A stretch of 51,015 nucleotides of DNA from Gnetum montanum (GCA_015680685.1 MNCI01025160.1:18899-69913), one strand, 5' to 3'; positions 31,870 through 43,596 are shown, counted from the first letter of the stretch. Made by a program: numbers and translations. Notes: generated by a model not told the origin, from the sequence alone.

Positions 31870-34190
31870 TTGTTTTGTTTTTACCTTCTTAGATTTCTTT
31901 GTACTAACTTTTTTGAGGCATTGATGATGGTGGGCTTCTTCCTTAAAATACAAAGAATGCAATTCATCATAACAATTATTTAAGAATTTTTTAGTAAATT
32001 CAACATACTTCATTATACTGATCTTACACTTACTTAAAAAACCTCTACTTGCTATGCCTTGTGTAAGGCTTTTAAAAGAGGTTTTCTAATAAAAAATTAG
32101 AATTCATAGCATTAACTTAGTACATACCTAAAGAACTTTATTTTCAAATTCATCACATTAATAAATATATAAACTCATCGAGTCCTTATTTGCCTCTATT
32201 TTCTCATCATCATCAAAATAATTGTTAGAGCTTTGAATGTATGTCTCCTTATTAGGTTCCTTTTCTTTTAACATTTTAAAATTCCTATAATAATAGTAAG
32301 TAATATAATATTTTGTATTCAACTTGAAATTAACCATCAATGAAGAATTACAAGTGTAACCTATTTAGAAACATCATCTTCTTTTGAATCTTCTTGTTAT
32401 TTTTGTTTTTCATCATCATCTAAGACATAACTCTCTTTTATATGAGAAATGTCTTATTAACAATAACGATATTGCAAACATACACTAGTTATATAAAAAA
32501 TATATTATTCATCTAGTATAACTTCACATACATTATTAGTTGACCTATCTTACAAACTTATTACTATGTTCTTATATACATCTTTAACTTCCAAAATGGC
32601 TACAATCTTGAATGGCTCCACATCAGTCGTAGTTAATAGCTTTGTGGTTGTAGACCATATAAAAGATCATAGATCATCATCATGTACAGATATGACACCA
32701 ATCTTTATATTCCCATAACACCTTAAGGAGTTTGCTACAACAAAATAATCATACAATGAAGGATTCCCTTATGCAATTGTTTCATCCTTCATTAAAGCTG
32801 AATTGATTAGGCTGGTTTAAAAATCAACTAATTTATAGGACTTGTAATCCACATCCACTAGAATAGTTACATTTGGAAGAATATCTTTAATTAATTTGAT
32901 GTCAACTATATTTTTTTCCTTGATATCACAATCCATATCTTCAAATTCATCTAGTATCTTGACTACTTTTATCATTGTGAAGAAATAGTAAATCAAAACA
33001 TACATTATTTTCTTCTTATAGTGGTAACTTAAACTATATTGAATGAGATATTACTATATATATATAGTTCTTAAAGTAATTTTAAAATTTTTTAAATAAG
33101 TGATAGTTTTCCCAATTATCATTTATAACTACTCTAGAAAACATATCTATTGTCCTTTGTATGAGCTCAAATAAATTCTTAAAAAAAAAAACAAAAGAAT
33201 CCTTAATAGTTTTGTTTTCAAAATAAATAAAATAGCATATAATTGATTTCTCCATAGAGAAGAATTCCATTTCAAATTTCTGAAGCATCACGGCAATGAA
33301 CTTAGGATTTTTTTAGTAGTAGAAAAAATTATCAAGTTCCTTGATGATTGTGGACATTGTTTCCTTTCAGGATAGAGATTTCAAGTGCTGATGTAGCATT
33401 GATTACACATAAGGCTTGAGCATTAGCTCACCCTTAACAACTTCTGCATTACCAAGAAGACTAACAAAGATATATTTTTCAATTGAATACCTATTAAAAC
33501 ATTAATACAAAGATAGTAATAAATTTGAAAATTAGATCTTAATATGATGAAACTAAATCAACAACTATTTTGGTATTGTATTTCAAATACCTATCACAAA
33601 TATTATCCATAGTAAGGTCTATGCATCATTCAATAGATGAATTTCTGCTACTAAAGAATTGAACAAGAGCTAGTTTTAGAGAATGTACATGCTTCATTTG
33701 ATTAAATTTTTGCTTATAGTGATCATTTTGTTAATTACTAAATTTCTTGGCTCATCCTTTCCTTGAGATGTTTAAAAAACATCTTTGCAACAAGTACCAT
33801 ATCTGCACATTTTTATATTTCATGTGACCAAAAATCTTGTAGTGGATGGAAGAAATTTACACTCAAATTCTTAAAGTTGTTTTTCTTAAAATTCTCCTTA
33901 AAAGAAATCATAGGATAGCACTGGAATGTACCATTTTGATACATTGTGAATATTTTATTTTATTTCCTGAATAGTACATCATCAACATGAAGACATATTT
34001 CTCATATTTGAAGATCTGTAAATGTGGATAAATTGCAACTATAAAGATATAAAAGTATAAAGATGATATAGGCACAAAATCCCATATCATTGGATACTCC
34101 ATATGCCATCAATATGTAGTTGTGATTAACAATAATGAGATTCTTGGTCATTGAGGAGAGTAGGTCCTCAACATACTTTATACTCATAGC
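31870..34190 (-). pseudogene. Probable upstream coding remnants of the Ulp1/FCP1 region, family unknown
   Basis: Several open stretches on the minus strand suggest decayed exons: a Lys-rich piece at about 32035-31870 (CYDELHSLYFKEEAHHHQC) just upstream of the Ulp1 segment; 32340-32158 with an acidic run; 33005-32817 (DILPNVTILVDVDYKSYK); 32790-32500 (KIGVISVHDDDL and TTDVEPFKIVAILEV); 33500-33082 (VSLLGNAEVVKGELMLKP, then a Phe-rich part); and 34187-33700 in shifting frames. The mix of open pieces separated by AT-rich gaps suits an intron-containing gene gone to decay. I recognise no family in these pieces. Confidence 0.35.
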
Positions 34191-34419
34191 TCTAATTTAG
34201 AATTTGGTAGGTGCTTAATTATCACTATTAATTTTGATTTGGTATATTATTAATAAATTATGATGGAAATAGCCCTTCTACATTTTTTCTACCTTTATTT
34301 TCTTATTAGCAACCCAAATAACTTTCTTACTTTTGGATTTTGATTTTTTTTTTATTTCAATGGAGTGATATGAGCAACCCCTTAACAAATACTATAAGAT
34401 GAATAGAAATAGATATTAG

Positions 34420-34854
34420 CTAATATGTAAGTATAAGTTCATTATATGAATTATAGGATTGATTCATATGATCCCCCATATATAGAACTATAGATGAAAT
34501 TCTCATCATCCTCCTCTGCTGAATAAACCTCTTTATAAATGCCACAAGCTCATGCTTTGTAAAGTCAAAATCAAATTTATTTGTGTCATATATTTTCATT
34601 GTCACAAACAACTTATTCTGATCCATATACAACATTTCAATAAGAAACCTTTCATTGTGATGTATTACCTTTGTGAAGAAAAGTAGATTCTTTGAATGAA
34701 TGTAAATAGTGTTATTATTTTCAATGCTAGCCACAAAAAAAATTATCTCATCTTTGAAGGAATTGCTATCAATAGATCTCATGAAAATATGAGCATTTTC
34801 ATATCTTCTTTTAGGCTTTATATTTATGATGTACCATGACTCTACAAGATTCAT
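34420..34854 (-). other. 144-codon open frame of unknown nature
   Basis: This is the longest uninterrupted frame between elements B and D. It starts MNLVESWYIINIKPK, has no signal peptide or clear membrane segment, and is rich in Ile, Phe, Asn and Met, as expected from AT-rich DNA. It lies upstream of, and on the same strand as, the Ulp1/FCP1 remnants, so it could be an exon of the same decayed gene. No homologous family is recognised and no start context or promoter supports it. Confidence 0.3.
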
Positions 34855-35201
34855 TTACATCTTTACATTTTGGACAATATTACTAATTTGATCTTATAAC
34901 ATAACTCACATTAGGAATATACCATTTGATACTAACTAAAAATAAATGTAACATAATTTATGTTATGAAATACATGTCTTCAATGAACATATAAAAAACA
35001 TAACAATAATGCTTGTAATATAGTCATTGTAGAAGCATGCATAATATAACATGCATAGATGTATAACATACAAAATAATAATGGGTAATACTNCAAGTTC
35101 TAGACACCAAATTAAACATAAACTTTATGTGGTTTCCCAACTTGGGTAGTCTACACTTGGTGGGTAAATTCCCTACACACCTCTGGACTTTGTTTCTTCC
35201 A

Positions 35202-35515
35202 AAATGTGGTTTAAAGGACACCATAACCTTTACAAGATTTGAGCTCTACTATGGAGAGTTTTGTCACTGTGAAATATCTTAGCCTCACAAGATTCCAATG
35301 AGCTCAAAATATGGTTGTAAGGGCATCACATCTTATACAAGCTCTAAGCTCCACTTCAAAGTGCTTCATCACTATGAAACCACTAACCTTGCAAGGTCCC
35401 AACAAGCTCAGAATGTGGTTTTAAGGATCCCATAACCTTAACAAAATTGAGCTTTTCTCTAGAGTGTTTTGATGTTGCAAAACCACCTAATCCCATAGAA
35501 TCTTGACAAGATCAA
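35202..35515. repeat. Three-copy tandem repeat, period about 105 bp
   Basis: Units at about 35202-35307, 35308-35411 and 35412-35515 share AATGTGGTTTTAAGG-like starts, a GAGCTC-like middle, TTGTCACTGTGAAA-like words and CAAGATTCCAA-like ends at roughly 70-75% identity. One undetermined base lies nearby at 35093. Confidence 0.75.
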
Positions 35516-36285
35516 TATAGATTCCTTCCTATATGAAGCATATCAACCCCATAGGGCAACAAGAAAGAATGTAGAAAGTAAGGAAACTACAATTACAAGA
35601 CCTTAGAATTAAGGCTTTATTCAACATACAATTAACATACAAAAAAGAAAATTATGTGGCAATGTAAGACAAAATTACAAGAGGATTGATATGAAAATGA
35701 TTGCTTTAATGTTGATAACACTTGCTCAATTCCCAATAATTTGGAGTCTTCTTATAGAATCAAAGTTTCTACAAATACCTTGGAATTCATGTAACAGCTA
35801 TCCAACGGCTAGTACAGATGTCTCCTCTAAAATTGGGATGTCTCTTTAAAATCATCATCAGTTCTATAGAGACATCTCCTTCATGAATGGAACATCTCTA
35901 CGGAGACGTCTTCTTTTAAAAGGTTAGGTCTCCTATTTTTTGGGAGATGTCTTCTTGTGAATGTACTCCTCATAGCCAAGACATCTTCTATTTCTTGGAA
36001 ATGTATTCTCAACTTTTAAGCTCTATTTCTTAAGGCTTTCTCTCATTGATTTGGCTTCTTCCTAATCCCTAGAGCATCTTTGTTTAGCTTGTAGTCATCA
36101 TACATATTCATGCTCTCATACTTCCTATGTAGTCTTCCTAATGACATCTCTATGTAGATCTCATGACATCTCAATGTAGATCTTTTTTTGAAACTCAACT
36201 CTTGTTCTAAAGTCCTTGCTCATTTATGACCCTGCTAGACTACAAACACATTTCCATATTCTCCATATTTCTTAAGGTTTTGACA
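35516..36285. other. Spacer, possibly a degenerate LTR on the minus strand
   Basis: No coding sequence is seen. On the minus strand there are repeated GAGACATCTCC-like words (35815-35970) followed downstream by AATAAAGCC near 35615, which recalls a U3-R-U5 order. The LTRs of element C contain similar GAGACATCTC words. No second copy, TG...CA ends or target duplication could be found, so this stays tentative. A duplicated word GACATCTC...GTAGATCTC lies at 36142-36182. Confidence 0.3.
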
Positions 36286-36289
36286 TACC

Positions 36290-37084
36290 AAAAGGTCAAC
36301 AAAATATGTAGGTATGAGAAACCAAAGTAATAGAAGTGGGTGTTTTGTCTCTCACAATATGGCATCCTGTAAGGACATGGGTTTTCATTAATCATCTCTA
36401 AAGAAGTAACATGCTTGGATGAGAAAACTATAGAATAATGCATATAGGAACATGTAGCTATAAGAAGTCCAAGTAATAGAAGTGGATGTTTCATCTCTCA
36501 CAATATAACATCCTATAAGGACAAGATTATTTTCCAACTACCTCTAAATAAATAACATGCTTGGACAAGCAACTTATGGAATAATGTGTATAGGAACAAG
36601 CGGTTGTGAGAAGCCTAGGTAATAGAAGTCGGTATTTTTTCTATTACAATATGACATCTTTTAAGAACATGGTATTCTCTCAATTGCTTCTAAATAAGTA
36701 ACATGCTTGGATGAGAAACCTCTGAAATAATATAGAAAGGAAGTGAGTGTTTCATCCCTCATAGTATGGAATCCTATAAGGATATCGTTGTTTTTCCATC
36801 ATCTCTAAATAAGTAATAGGATTGGACAAGCAACCTATAGAAGAATGCATATAGAAACATATAGTTGTGAGAATTCCAAGTAATAGAAGTGGGTGTTTCA
36901 TATCTAACAATATGTCATCCCATAAGGACATGATCATTCCTTAGTAACCTATAAAAAGTAACATGCATAGATGAGCAACCTATAGAATAATACAAATATG
37001 AATTAGGTGGTTCATCTCTTACTATATGGAATCATGTAAGAACATGATCATTTTTCAATTACCTCTGAATAAGTAACATGTTCC
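36290..37084. repeat. Tandem array, period about 145 bp (left of element D)
   Basis: Copies start at about 36322, 36469, 36613 and 36875 with the word AAGTAATAGAAGTGGGTG or close variants. Shorter units lie near 36740 and 36985. Each holds TTTCATCTCTCACAATATGG, then AAGGACATGG, then AAGTAACATGC in order. The array resumes at 43997 to the right of element D, so D inserted into it. The last five bases (GTTCC, 37080-37084) are the left target duplication. Confidence 0.8.
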
Positions 37085-37805
37085 TGATGAGTGGCAAGGT
37101 ACTCCTACACTCAACCATACGAAAAAAGCGTAGCATGCATGATCCAATCGAACTCCGTAGACTAAATGCCTAAACACCCCATGGAACACTTGGGGTTAAT
37201 CATTCATTATCTTCCCAGACTTACTTGTTGTTGTCACAGTGTATGGTTAAGTAAGTCCGAGATATGTGATTTTTATGATCTTTTATGGTTTTTCTCCTAT
37301 GCTATCAAGGTGAAGGGTTGAGAGAGCTAACTAAGTCTAAATTAACTAGCATCAACATCCATTCCCACTTATTGTACACACCCTGAACTATGCAACTATG
37401 GCTACCAAACGCTAATCGTTACTGGGATCACCACACGTAACGCATGTGCTCGAAGTGGTCATATTGAGGCACTTAACTAGCCTAAACGTGATGAGCAACT
37501 GATTCCTTGACTAGCAGTACACATCCGTAGATGCTCATAATCAAGTCGTACTCATGCCATGCTAATGCAGATAATAAATAACAAGTAATAAATCCTATTC
37601 CATGCACTGCAAGGTTTATCCACAAAGCTCATCTTTATTGCCATACACAACTTGCGTTTAGGTACAAAGCTACTCGAATAAAGATCTGTTCACTTGGGGA
37701 CTCCTACTGCGGGCACACGGAAATAATTCTATCTCTGGAGTGATCAAACTGCCAAAGTTTCCCTACTTTAATCCTAGGATGAGAAATGAGGGGAGTGCTG
37801 CCTCT

Positions 37806-37813
37806 TATTTATA
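37806..37813 (-). promoter_or_regulatory. TATA box in 3' LTR of element D
   Basis: TATAAATA on the minus strand follows directly after the palindrome array. The 5' LTR copy is at 43856-43863. Confidence 0.7.
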
Positions 37814-37827
37814 GATTTTTTGGCGGA

Positions 37828-37892
37828 CTGCGATATCGCGTATGCGATATCACAAGGGACAATGCAATATCACGGTGCATGCGATATCGCGT
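37828..37892. repeat. GATATC palindrome array in U3 of 3' LTR of element D
   Basis: Three GATATC cores at 37832, 37845 and 37883 and a decayed AATATC at 37866 lie in GCGATATCGC-like contexts. Together they make up almost all sequence between the LTR end and the TATA box. Confidence 0.85.
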
Positions 37893-37899
37893 CTCATCA

Positions 37900-37914
37900 T
37901 ACCCCCATGACTAA
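37900..37914 (-). other. Polypurine tract of element D
   Basis: The minus strand reads TTAGTCATGGGGGTA immediately before the 3' LTR. The same 15 bases occur again at 38462-38476. Confidence 0.8.
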
Positions 37915-38461
37915 ATGAAAACTCATCCTCGAGTTCCTTACAATAATATTGGAAAGGTATGGAATTATTGAGGGGAATGGAACTAATGGGATGACATGTG
38001 AACGGATCATTATTACAAGACTTGACAAAACTGGTGTTCATGACAATAAGAGTGAACACCTTATTACAATGACATCAGGCCTTTGTTGGCAGCTAAGAAA
38101 GAGAGAGAGAAAGAAGTCTTGCTACTGCCAACACCAATATTGCACCTTTGTTGTCCATCCATAAGCATGCCATCGATCTTGCTCCTTGCGTAGTTTCTTC
38201 AACGCTACTCCATTCCAAGTGTTTAATCTAGATCCAATCCGTTGTTGTATGATCACCATCTACACACACAACACAATCATATATTAGCAAGGGTAAATGA
38301 ATCATCATGTAATTAATACCTTTCTTCAGTGTAAGTTCATTGGCTAGGTTGTGGTATGGCTGATATGGATCGGGAGATATATTATTGATGACTACCGAAG
38401 GTGTAGGGGTTAGGAAGAAAATCAAACAGGGCTTGGAGAAAATCAAAAAATTTAGGGCACA

Positions 38462-38476
38462 TACCCCCATGACTAA
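38462..38476 (-). other. Second polypurine-tract-like copy in element D
   Basis: The 15 bases are identical to the polypurine tract at the 3' LTR, 562 bp upstream of it on the element's own strand. It could be a duplicate tract or an internal plus-strand priming site. Confidence 0.6.
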
Positions 38477-38778
38477 TTGCAAACCTCCGGTAGCATTAGA
38501 ATGGAGAAAGGAAAGGAGTAAGAAAGATAGATAAAAAGGGACAACTATGGCATCAACGAAATGGATGTCAAGATGGAAATGAACAAAATAAAATTAATTG
38601 CAAAATGTTAAGAGAAATAATTTTAACTAATGCTCCAAATAGGAATGTCAGTGGGTCCTCCCCAAAGCAGGCTCATGCCCTTAATGCCCTAACAAACCCA
38701 CATTCAAAGAGTCTGTAGGCCCTGGGAATGTCATTTGGAACAAGAGTTAAAGTCTTAACCACAAGAATTTACCAAAAA

Positions 38779-38941
38779 NNNNNNNNNNNNNNNNNNNNNN
38801 NNNNNNNNNNNNNNNNNNNNNNNNNNNNNNNNNNNNNNNNNNNNNNNNNNNNNNNNNNNNNNNNNNNNNNNNNNNNNNNNNNNNNNNNNNNNNNNNNNNN
38901 NNNNNNNNNNNNNNNNNNNNNNNNNNNNNNNNNNNNNNNNN
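38779..38941. other. Assembly gap (163 undetermined bases)
   Basis: A run of N inside the non-coding 3' region of element D. Flanking sequence aligns with about 24150-24200 of element B on one side. The true length of the gap is unknown. Confidence 0.99.
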
Positions 38942-39718
38942 GAAACAAAGGAGAGAATGGGAAGTGAGAAGGGCCTTAGTTAGAGGGAACACTTTGGGTT
39001 CCATAACCAGTGCTTGTAGCTAAAGTTTATTCATCTAAGGGGTGTGCTTTGAATTCTCACTTTCTTTTCTTTTCTTTTTTTGTGCTTTTATGCATGAGAA
39101 CCACACCATGCAAAGACTTTTTATTTTTATTGTCTCAGCTTCCGATAATTGGATAACATCGGAACAGTAAGAAAACTCAAGAAGAAACATTCCAGCACCC
39201 AAGAGAATGACAAACACAAAAGCATCAAGTTCCATTGAAGTCACACCCTTTTCTATCCATGAGTCCTTCCTTATTTTGAGAATTCCCAATCACCGATTTG
39301 TTTAAGTTCTTATTAAGAGGGAACTATACATTTCCAAGCTGAGAGAAACCATAGAAACTGGTGGATGGATGGATGAAGTGGTCTCATTGCCTGCCATATC
39401 AAAAAAACATACCTTAGTATCAACATTGTGACTTAAAGGTAAAAACCAAACATTANGTAAAACAAAAATTAGAAAAGTTGAAGAAATTTGTAAAACAAAA
39501 ATTGAAAAAGAACTGAGGGCCCCATATGATTAGCATAGGTGGCCATCTCTCCCATGACTGAGTGGAAAGGGAGAGATCCGAAATAATGAACGTCTTTTTG
39601 AGTTTCTTAAAAGTGTTCAACTTCTCCCAAATGATGATCTTAGATTAAGGGGTGGAAGTTGGTGATGCTCATATTCCAATGTGTCTATGCCTTCGTTGTT
39701 GGCATGGGTTTCCTCAAT

Positions 39719-42700
39719 TCATTCCACGCACATTTTTCTGCTCCTTTGAGTAGCTATCAACCACGGGGTGTCTACTACTGGTTGGGTGGTTGCTACATAC
39801 AGGCATCTTTGTTTCAAAGTTTCATGGGCACACCTATTACATGGAGGCATTTCCTCCATGTCATCACCCAATGAATCACTGTATCTGATGTATGGAACTT
39901 TCCTCTTCTCGATCTTCCCACAAATTTCTACCTTAGAAATTTCCAAGGAAAGATCGTGGATCCTAAGGCATGCGTCTACTGTACTAAGCCATGCCCTTCC
40001 CATTATAATTGGGAAGTCCTCGTCATTGTTGTTAACTTCAATCACCAGGAAATCAGCTGGGTACGACCAACCACACATAGTGGTAATGATGTCCTCCACC
40101 AATCCCAAGGGAATGGTGATGAACTGGTCTGCTAGCTCTAGTTGAATGTTGCTCTTCTTCAGTTGGGGCAGGTTCCAGGTGTGATACATCTCTTGTGAAA
40201 TTAAGTTAACTCTAGAACCTGAGTCAAGAAGAGCCCTATGTGGTTTATTTCTAGCGATCTATAAATAGATTAAGGGACTCCCAGGGTCAGTTAGTTTCCT
40301 GGGAAGGTGGCCTACCTTAATCGAGTCAGTTACAGTATGCGTTAACATAACCGTATGCATTACGCTCTGTTGGACTGAAGGATGCTCCAAAGTGTTAGAT
40401 GGTGATGGAGGAGTGTACATGGCCTCAACCGCTTGTTGTTATGAGAGTTTGTCTAGGCTTTTGGTTCTGAAGAAAGGTATTCTCTTTTTAGAGTTGTCAT
40501 TTCCAGTAGTAGGTTGGATATTTACAGCTCTCACAGGGTGACGTTGCTGCGGTTGAGGAGGAAGTTCCCCTTGCATTGTTGGAGTAGGAGGTGTTATGGG
40601 AACTACTTGTGGTGGAAGAGGTATGGCTAGATTAGGAGGATGATGTGGGTATGGAGTGTTTCCAAGAGAAGAGGGAGTCCTTATGAAGTACTCCCGAACT
40701 TGGTAGTGACGATTGGGGGTTGAGTGACTCATAAAGTCACTTGGAGAAATCGGCTGTTGCACATAATATCCATAAGAATCAGGCTACCGGTAAGGGTACT
40801 GATGTTTTGGCGATGGCATCCCCCATGACTATGGGTATTGCCACTGCTGATGCTGTTCAATGGGTTGTGGTGGAGTTCCACTTGGATAATACGTTAGTGA
40901 TTGGTAAAACTGCCTTGGGTTACCTTGTGGATAAGATAACCTTCGGAGTGTTTGTTGTTGGTTGAGTCTTGGATTAAACGCAGACACCCCAGGCTCCTAT
41001 AGATGTGAGATGATGGGGCAACATCTGTTAGGATGGTCATAGTGGCAGATCTCACATCCACTATCATCATCTGTGTCAGATTCCACAGCCACATCGGAGT
41101 TAGTGATTTTCCGCTTATCCTTGTTATGTGCAGGGCCTAAATCTCTCCACTTTTTCTTACCTTTTTCACTACTTTGTTCAACCTTAGACTCTTCTACAAT
41201 TTTTAAGATACTTTCAATTTTAGACTCTAAGGAACTCCATACATCATCTACCTTAGCCACTATTTCGGTTGTGAGTTTTTGAAGTGGAAAGATCTTTCTA
41301 TTCACCAACTCTTCGAGTGGTGACTCATCCTCTTCATCACAAAACTTCACTCCCTTCTTTCGAAGGGATGGATTGTGGTTGTACTCTTTCACACTTTCCC
41401 TTTTATGTAGCTCACCCTCTTCTTTTGCTACTTGTTCCAACAGGCTACGTACTTCATGGGATCTAAGTTGTGAGAGTCTTCCTTGGGCATAAGTTCCAAG
41501 GGTTCTTCTAGTTTTATGCCTTAGCCCATCCACGATGTGGCGAAGTTGATCCTGCTGAGTGTACCCATGGCTCTGGCAACGATGTAACAATGTGTAATAG
41601 CAGGCCATGACAGCATCCAAGGGTTCATGTGTACCTTTTTTCCATCCTTGGATCTACTTATGCATATTGGACACTTTGGAGTACGTTTGATACTTATCGT
41701 TGAACAATTCTAGCATCGTACTCCACCTCTTGATGGTTTCAGGTTCTAAGGACTAGTACCAGCTCTCTGCTTCTTTGGTGAGTATCCTTGGGAACAACTT
41801 AAGTTTTTTCCACTCATTTTCTATATTCTGCAAGGCATAGGCATCATGGAATGCACATAAATGATTTTATGGATCAACATTATATCCCCCTTCAAATCAT
41901 AGGATGTTGTTCATATCTAATCGTTTGATCCAACTATCCTTTAAATGCCTTGTGGGAATCCTAACTACCTCCGTTATGTCAAACATACTTCGGGTTGCGA
42001 GTAGGGGCCCATCATGATCATCTCTTTCATGACGCCTATGATGTCTGGGTTGTTCCCTACTCTCCCTACGTCCTTGCCCTTGTTCTCTCTCTCAAATTTC
42101 CCAACAAGGTCTTTCGTCCTTCTTACTTTTATCCTCACCTTTATGTTCATGGTGGCTGTGCCTAGATGTGGAAGGAGAGGATTAGTGATCTGAAGAAGGG
42201 GAAGAAGAAGGGGAACCATCACCATGACGATGTTTCCTACCTTCTCTTCTGCTGCTACGTCCCCGATCGTGGTGACGATCTAAGTGTCCATCCTTAGCAT
42301 AAGTGGTTGTTCCCTCTATGAATAGTTGGTGTTCACAGGCATCAGAACTAGGGATATGTATCGTTGATCATAGGTTCTGATACCCAACCTCCTCCTCATC
42401 ATTAGGAGGGGGAACATCTTTTGCTAAAGAACCTATGATAAGGGCTTCCTCATCACCTATTTCACCAAGGACGTGTGGGACCTTGTCCTTCAGCAGTGCA
42501 TGTTGACTCTCCTGCCTTAACTCTCTCATATGTTGGACATCTATGGCATAATAATCCCTCATGTCAAAGTCCTCCACAACGTATTCAGCATATAGCTCGG
42601 TCATGCCTATCTGTGCTAAGGCACGGAAAAGCATATGAGAGATTGATCGATCTGGGGGTAACACAATGTTACCTTGCAAATATCTCCACTGCAGCTATTC

Positions 42701-42817
42701 TTCCTAATGGAGAATAAAAATAAAATTAGGAATATACTCATCGGGATGAGTATATGTTATCTTATATTGTTTAGGACTTGGCTGGTTTTGGTTATGTGTT
42801 TTATTTTGCCAACTGTC
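39719..42817 (-). pseudogene. gag: gag-protease frame of element D (nonsense codons only)
   Basis: One frame of about 1030 codons runs without a frameshift from about 42817 to the TGA before 39719. It is broken by about 14 stops that nearly all fit CAG, CAA or CGA decay. Order: N-terminal THPDEYIPNF near 42740; NIVLPPDRSISHMLFRAL (42675); a Ser/Arg/His-rich disordered linker (42330-42080); capsid core with RIPTRHLKDSWIKRLDMNN near 41950; LRHIVDGLRHKTRRTLGTY near 41545; zinc knuckle CEICHYDHPNRC near 41062-41025 (CX2CX3HX3C); a Pro/Gln-rich tail; then protease with intact DSG (40217-40225), IQLELADQF, and IIMGRAWLS near 40010. No clear ATG opens the frame; two TAG codons precede 42679. Open pieces of 207 and 156 codons remain. 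Confidence 0.85.
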
Positions 42818-42988
42818 TTATGTGTGGTCCTTAGGTGGTGAGTTGCTCTTATGAGGAGAAGGAATTTTTATCAGTGTGCTAATTTCACCGTTATATAAAT
42901 TTTTTCTCTTGATTAACCCAAAGGTTCGTTAAGGCTCACAACAATGTGAGTGATGTCCCTTATGTTCTATTTGGCACACAAACACTTA

Positions 42989-43007
42989 GTCCCCGACAAC
43001 GGCGCCA
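42989..43007 (-). other. Intact primer-binding site of element D (tRNA-Asp)
   Basis: The minus strand reads TGGCGCCGTTGTCGGGGAC right after the 5' LTR end. It is the canonical plant tRNA-Asp complement and keeps all its CpGs, unlike the copies in A and B. Confidence 0.9.
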
Positions 43008-43420
43008 ATGATGTGTGGCGAGGTAGCCCTACACTCAACCATACGAAATGAGCGTAGCATGCATGATCCAATCGAACTCTATAGACTAAATGCCTTAACT
43101 CCCCATGGAACACTATGGGTTAATCATTCGTTGTCTCCCCAGACTTACTTGTTGTTGTCACAGTGTATGGTTAAGTAAGTTCGAGGTATGTGAGTTTTAT
43201 GGTTTTTCTCCTATGCTATCAAGGTGAAGCGTTGAGAGAGCTAACTAACTCTAACTAAGGTCTAATTCTAAATTAACTAGCATCAGCATCCGTTCGCACT
43301 TACTGTACACACCCTGAACTATGCAACTATGGCTACGAAACGCTAATCGTTACTGGGATCACCACACGTAACACACGTGCTCAAAGTGGTCGTACTGAGG
43401 CACTTAACTAGCCTAAATGT

Positions 43421-43596
43421 GATGAGAAGCTAATTTCTTGACTAGCCATACACATCCATAGATGCTCGTAATCAAGTCGTACTCATCCTGCATTCTAGGA
43501 GTTGAGGGTGAGAGAGACTAAGCACGATGAGCAGTCGATTCCTTGATTAGCCGTACACATTCGTCAATGCTTGTAATCAAGTCATACTCATGCTGC
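43421..43596. repeat. 71-bp direct duplication inside 5' LTR of element D
   Basis: 43421-43491 and 43526-43596 align over their whole length with about ten differences, separated by a 34-bp linker that resembles a stretch of the solo LTR E near 49705-49740. The 3' LTR of D has one copy only. Confidence 0.8.

Larger units (their letters stand above)
37085..37899 (-). repeat. 3' LTR of element D
   Basis: On the minus strand it starts TGATGAGACGCGATATCGC and ends CTCATCA. It is 815 bp, against 983 bp for the 5' LTR, and very similar elsewhere. The difference comes from fewer GATATC palindromes and from a duplication present only in the 5' copy. Confidence 0.9.
37915..39640 (-). other. Non-coding 3' region of element D
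   Basis: No RT, RNase H or integrase motif is readable. From 39600 downward the sequence aligns in order with 23290-24560 of element B, including the GGGAGAGATGGCC block (39550), the block at 39420-39090 and the block at 38990-38940. The final CTCGAGGATGAGTTTTCATT (about 37935-37916) matches 27511-27530 in B. The 618-codon frame of B is not found. Undetermined bases at 38779-38941 and 39456 limit the reading. Confidence 0.75.

Noticed and set aside
33700-33900. Minus-strand text resembling the start of an F-BAR domain (DFWSHEI, then FFKHLKERMSQEI)
   Set aside because: The spacing is short, stops and frame changes surround it, and no continuing coiled-coil region could be followed. The similarity is too weak to report as a domain.
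35020-36280. A complete solo LTR on the minus strand
   Set aside because: Promoter-like and AATAAA words exist, but no TG...CA borders, target duplication or second copy could be found.
28528-36285. Integrated giant-virus or large DNA-transposon segment
   Set aside because: Ulp1-like and FCP1-like families occur in such agents, but no capsid, polymerase, packaging ATPase or terminal repeat was seen. A decayed host gene is the simpler reading.
38728-39004. Open frames spanning the run of undetermined bases
   Set aside because: They are open only because N codons cannot be stops. The flanking sequence is non-coding element DNA.
39659-41466. Plus-strand open frames opposite the gag-protease of element D
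   Set aside because: They mirror the well-supported minus-strand frame. Long antisense openings are expected there, and no known antisense product is recognised.
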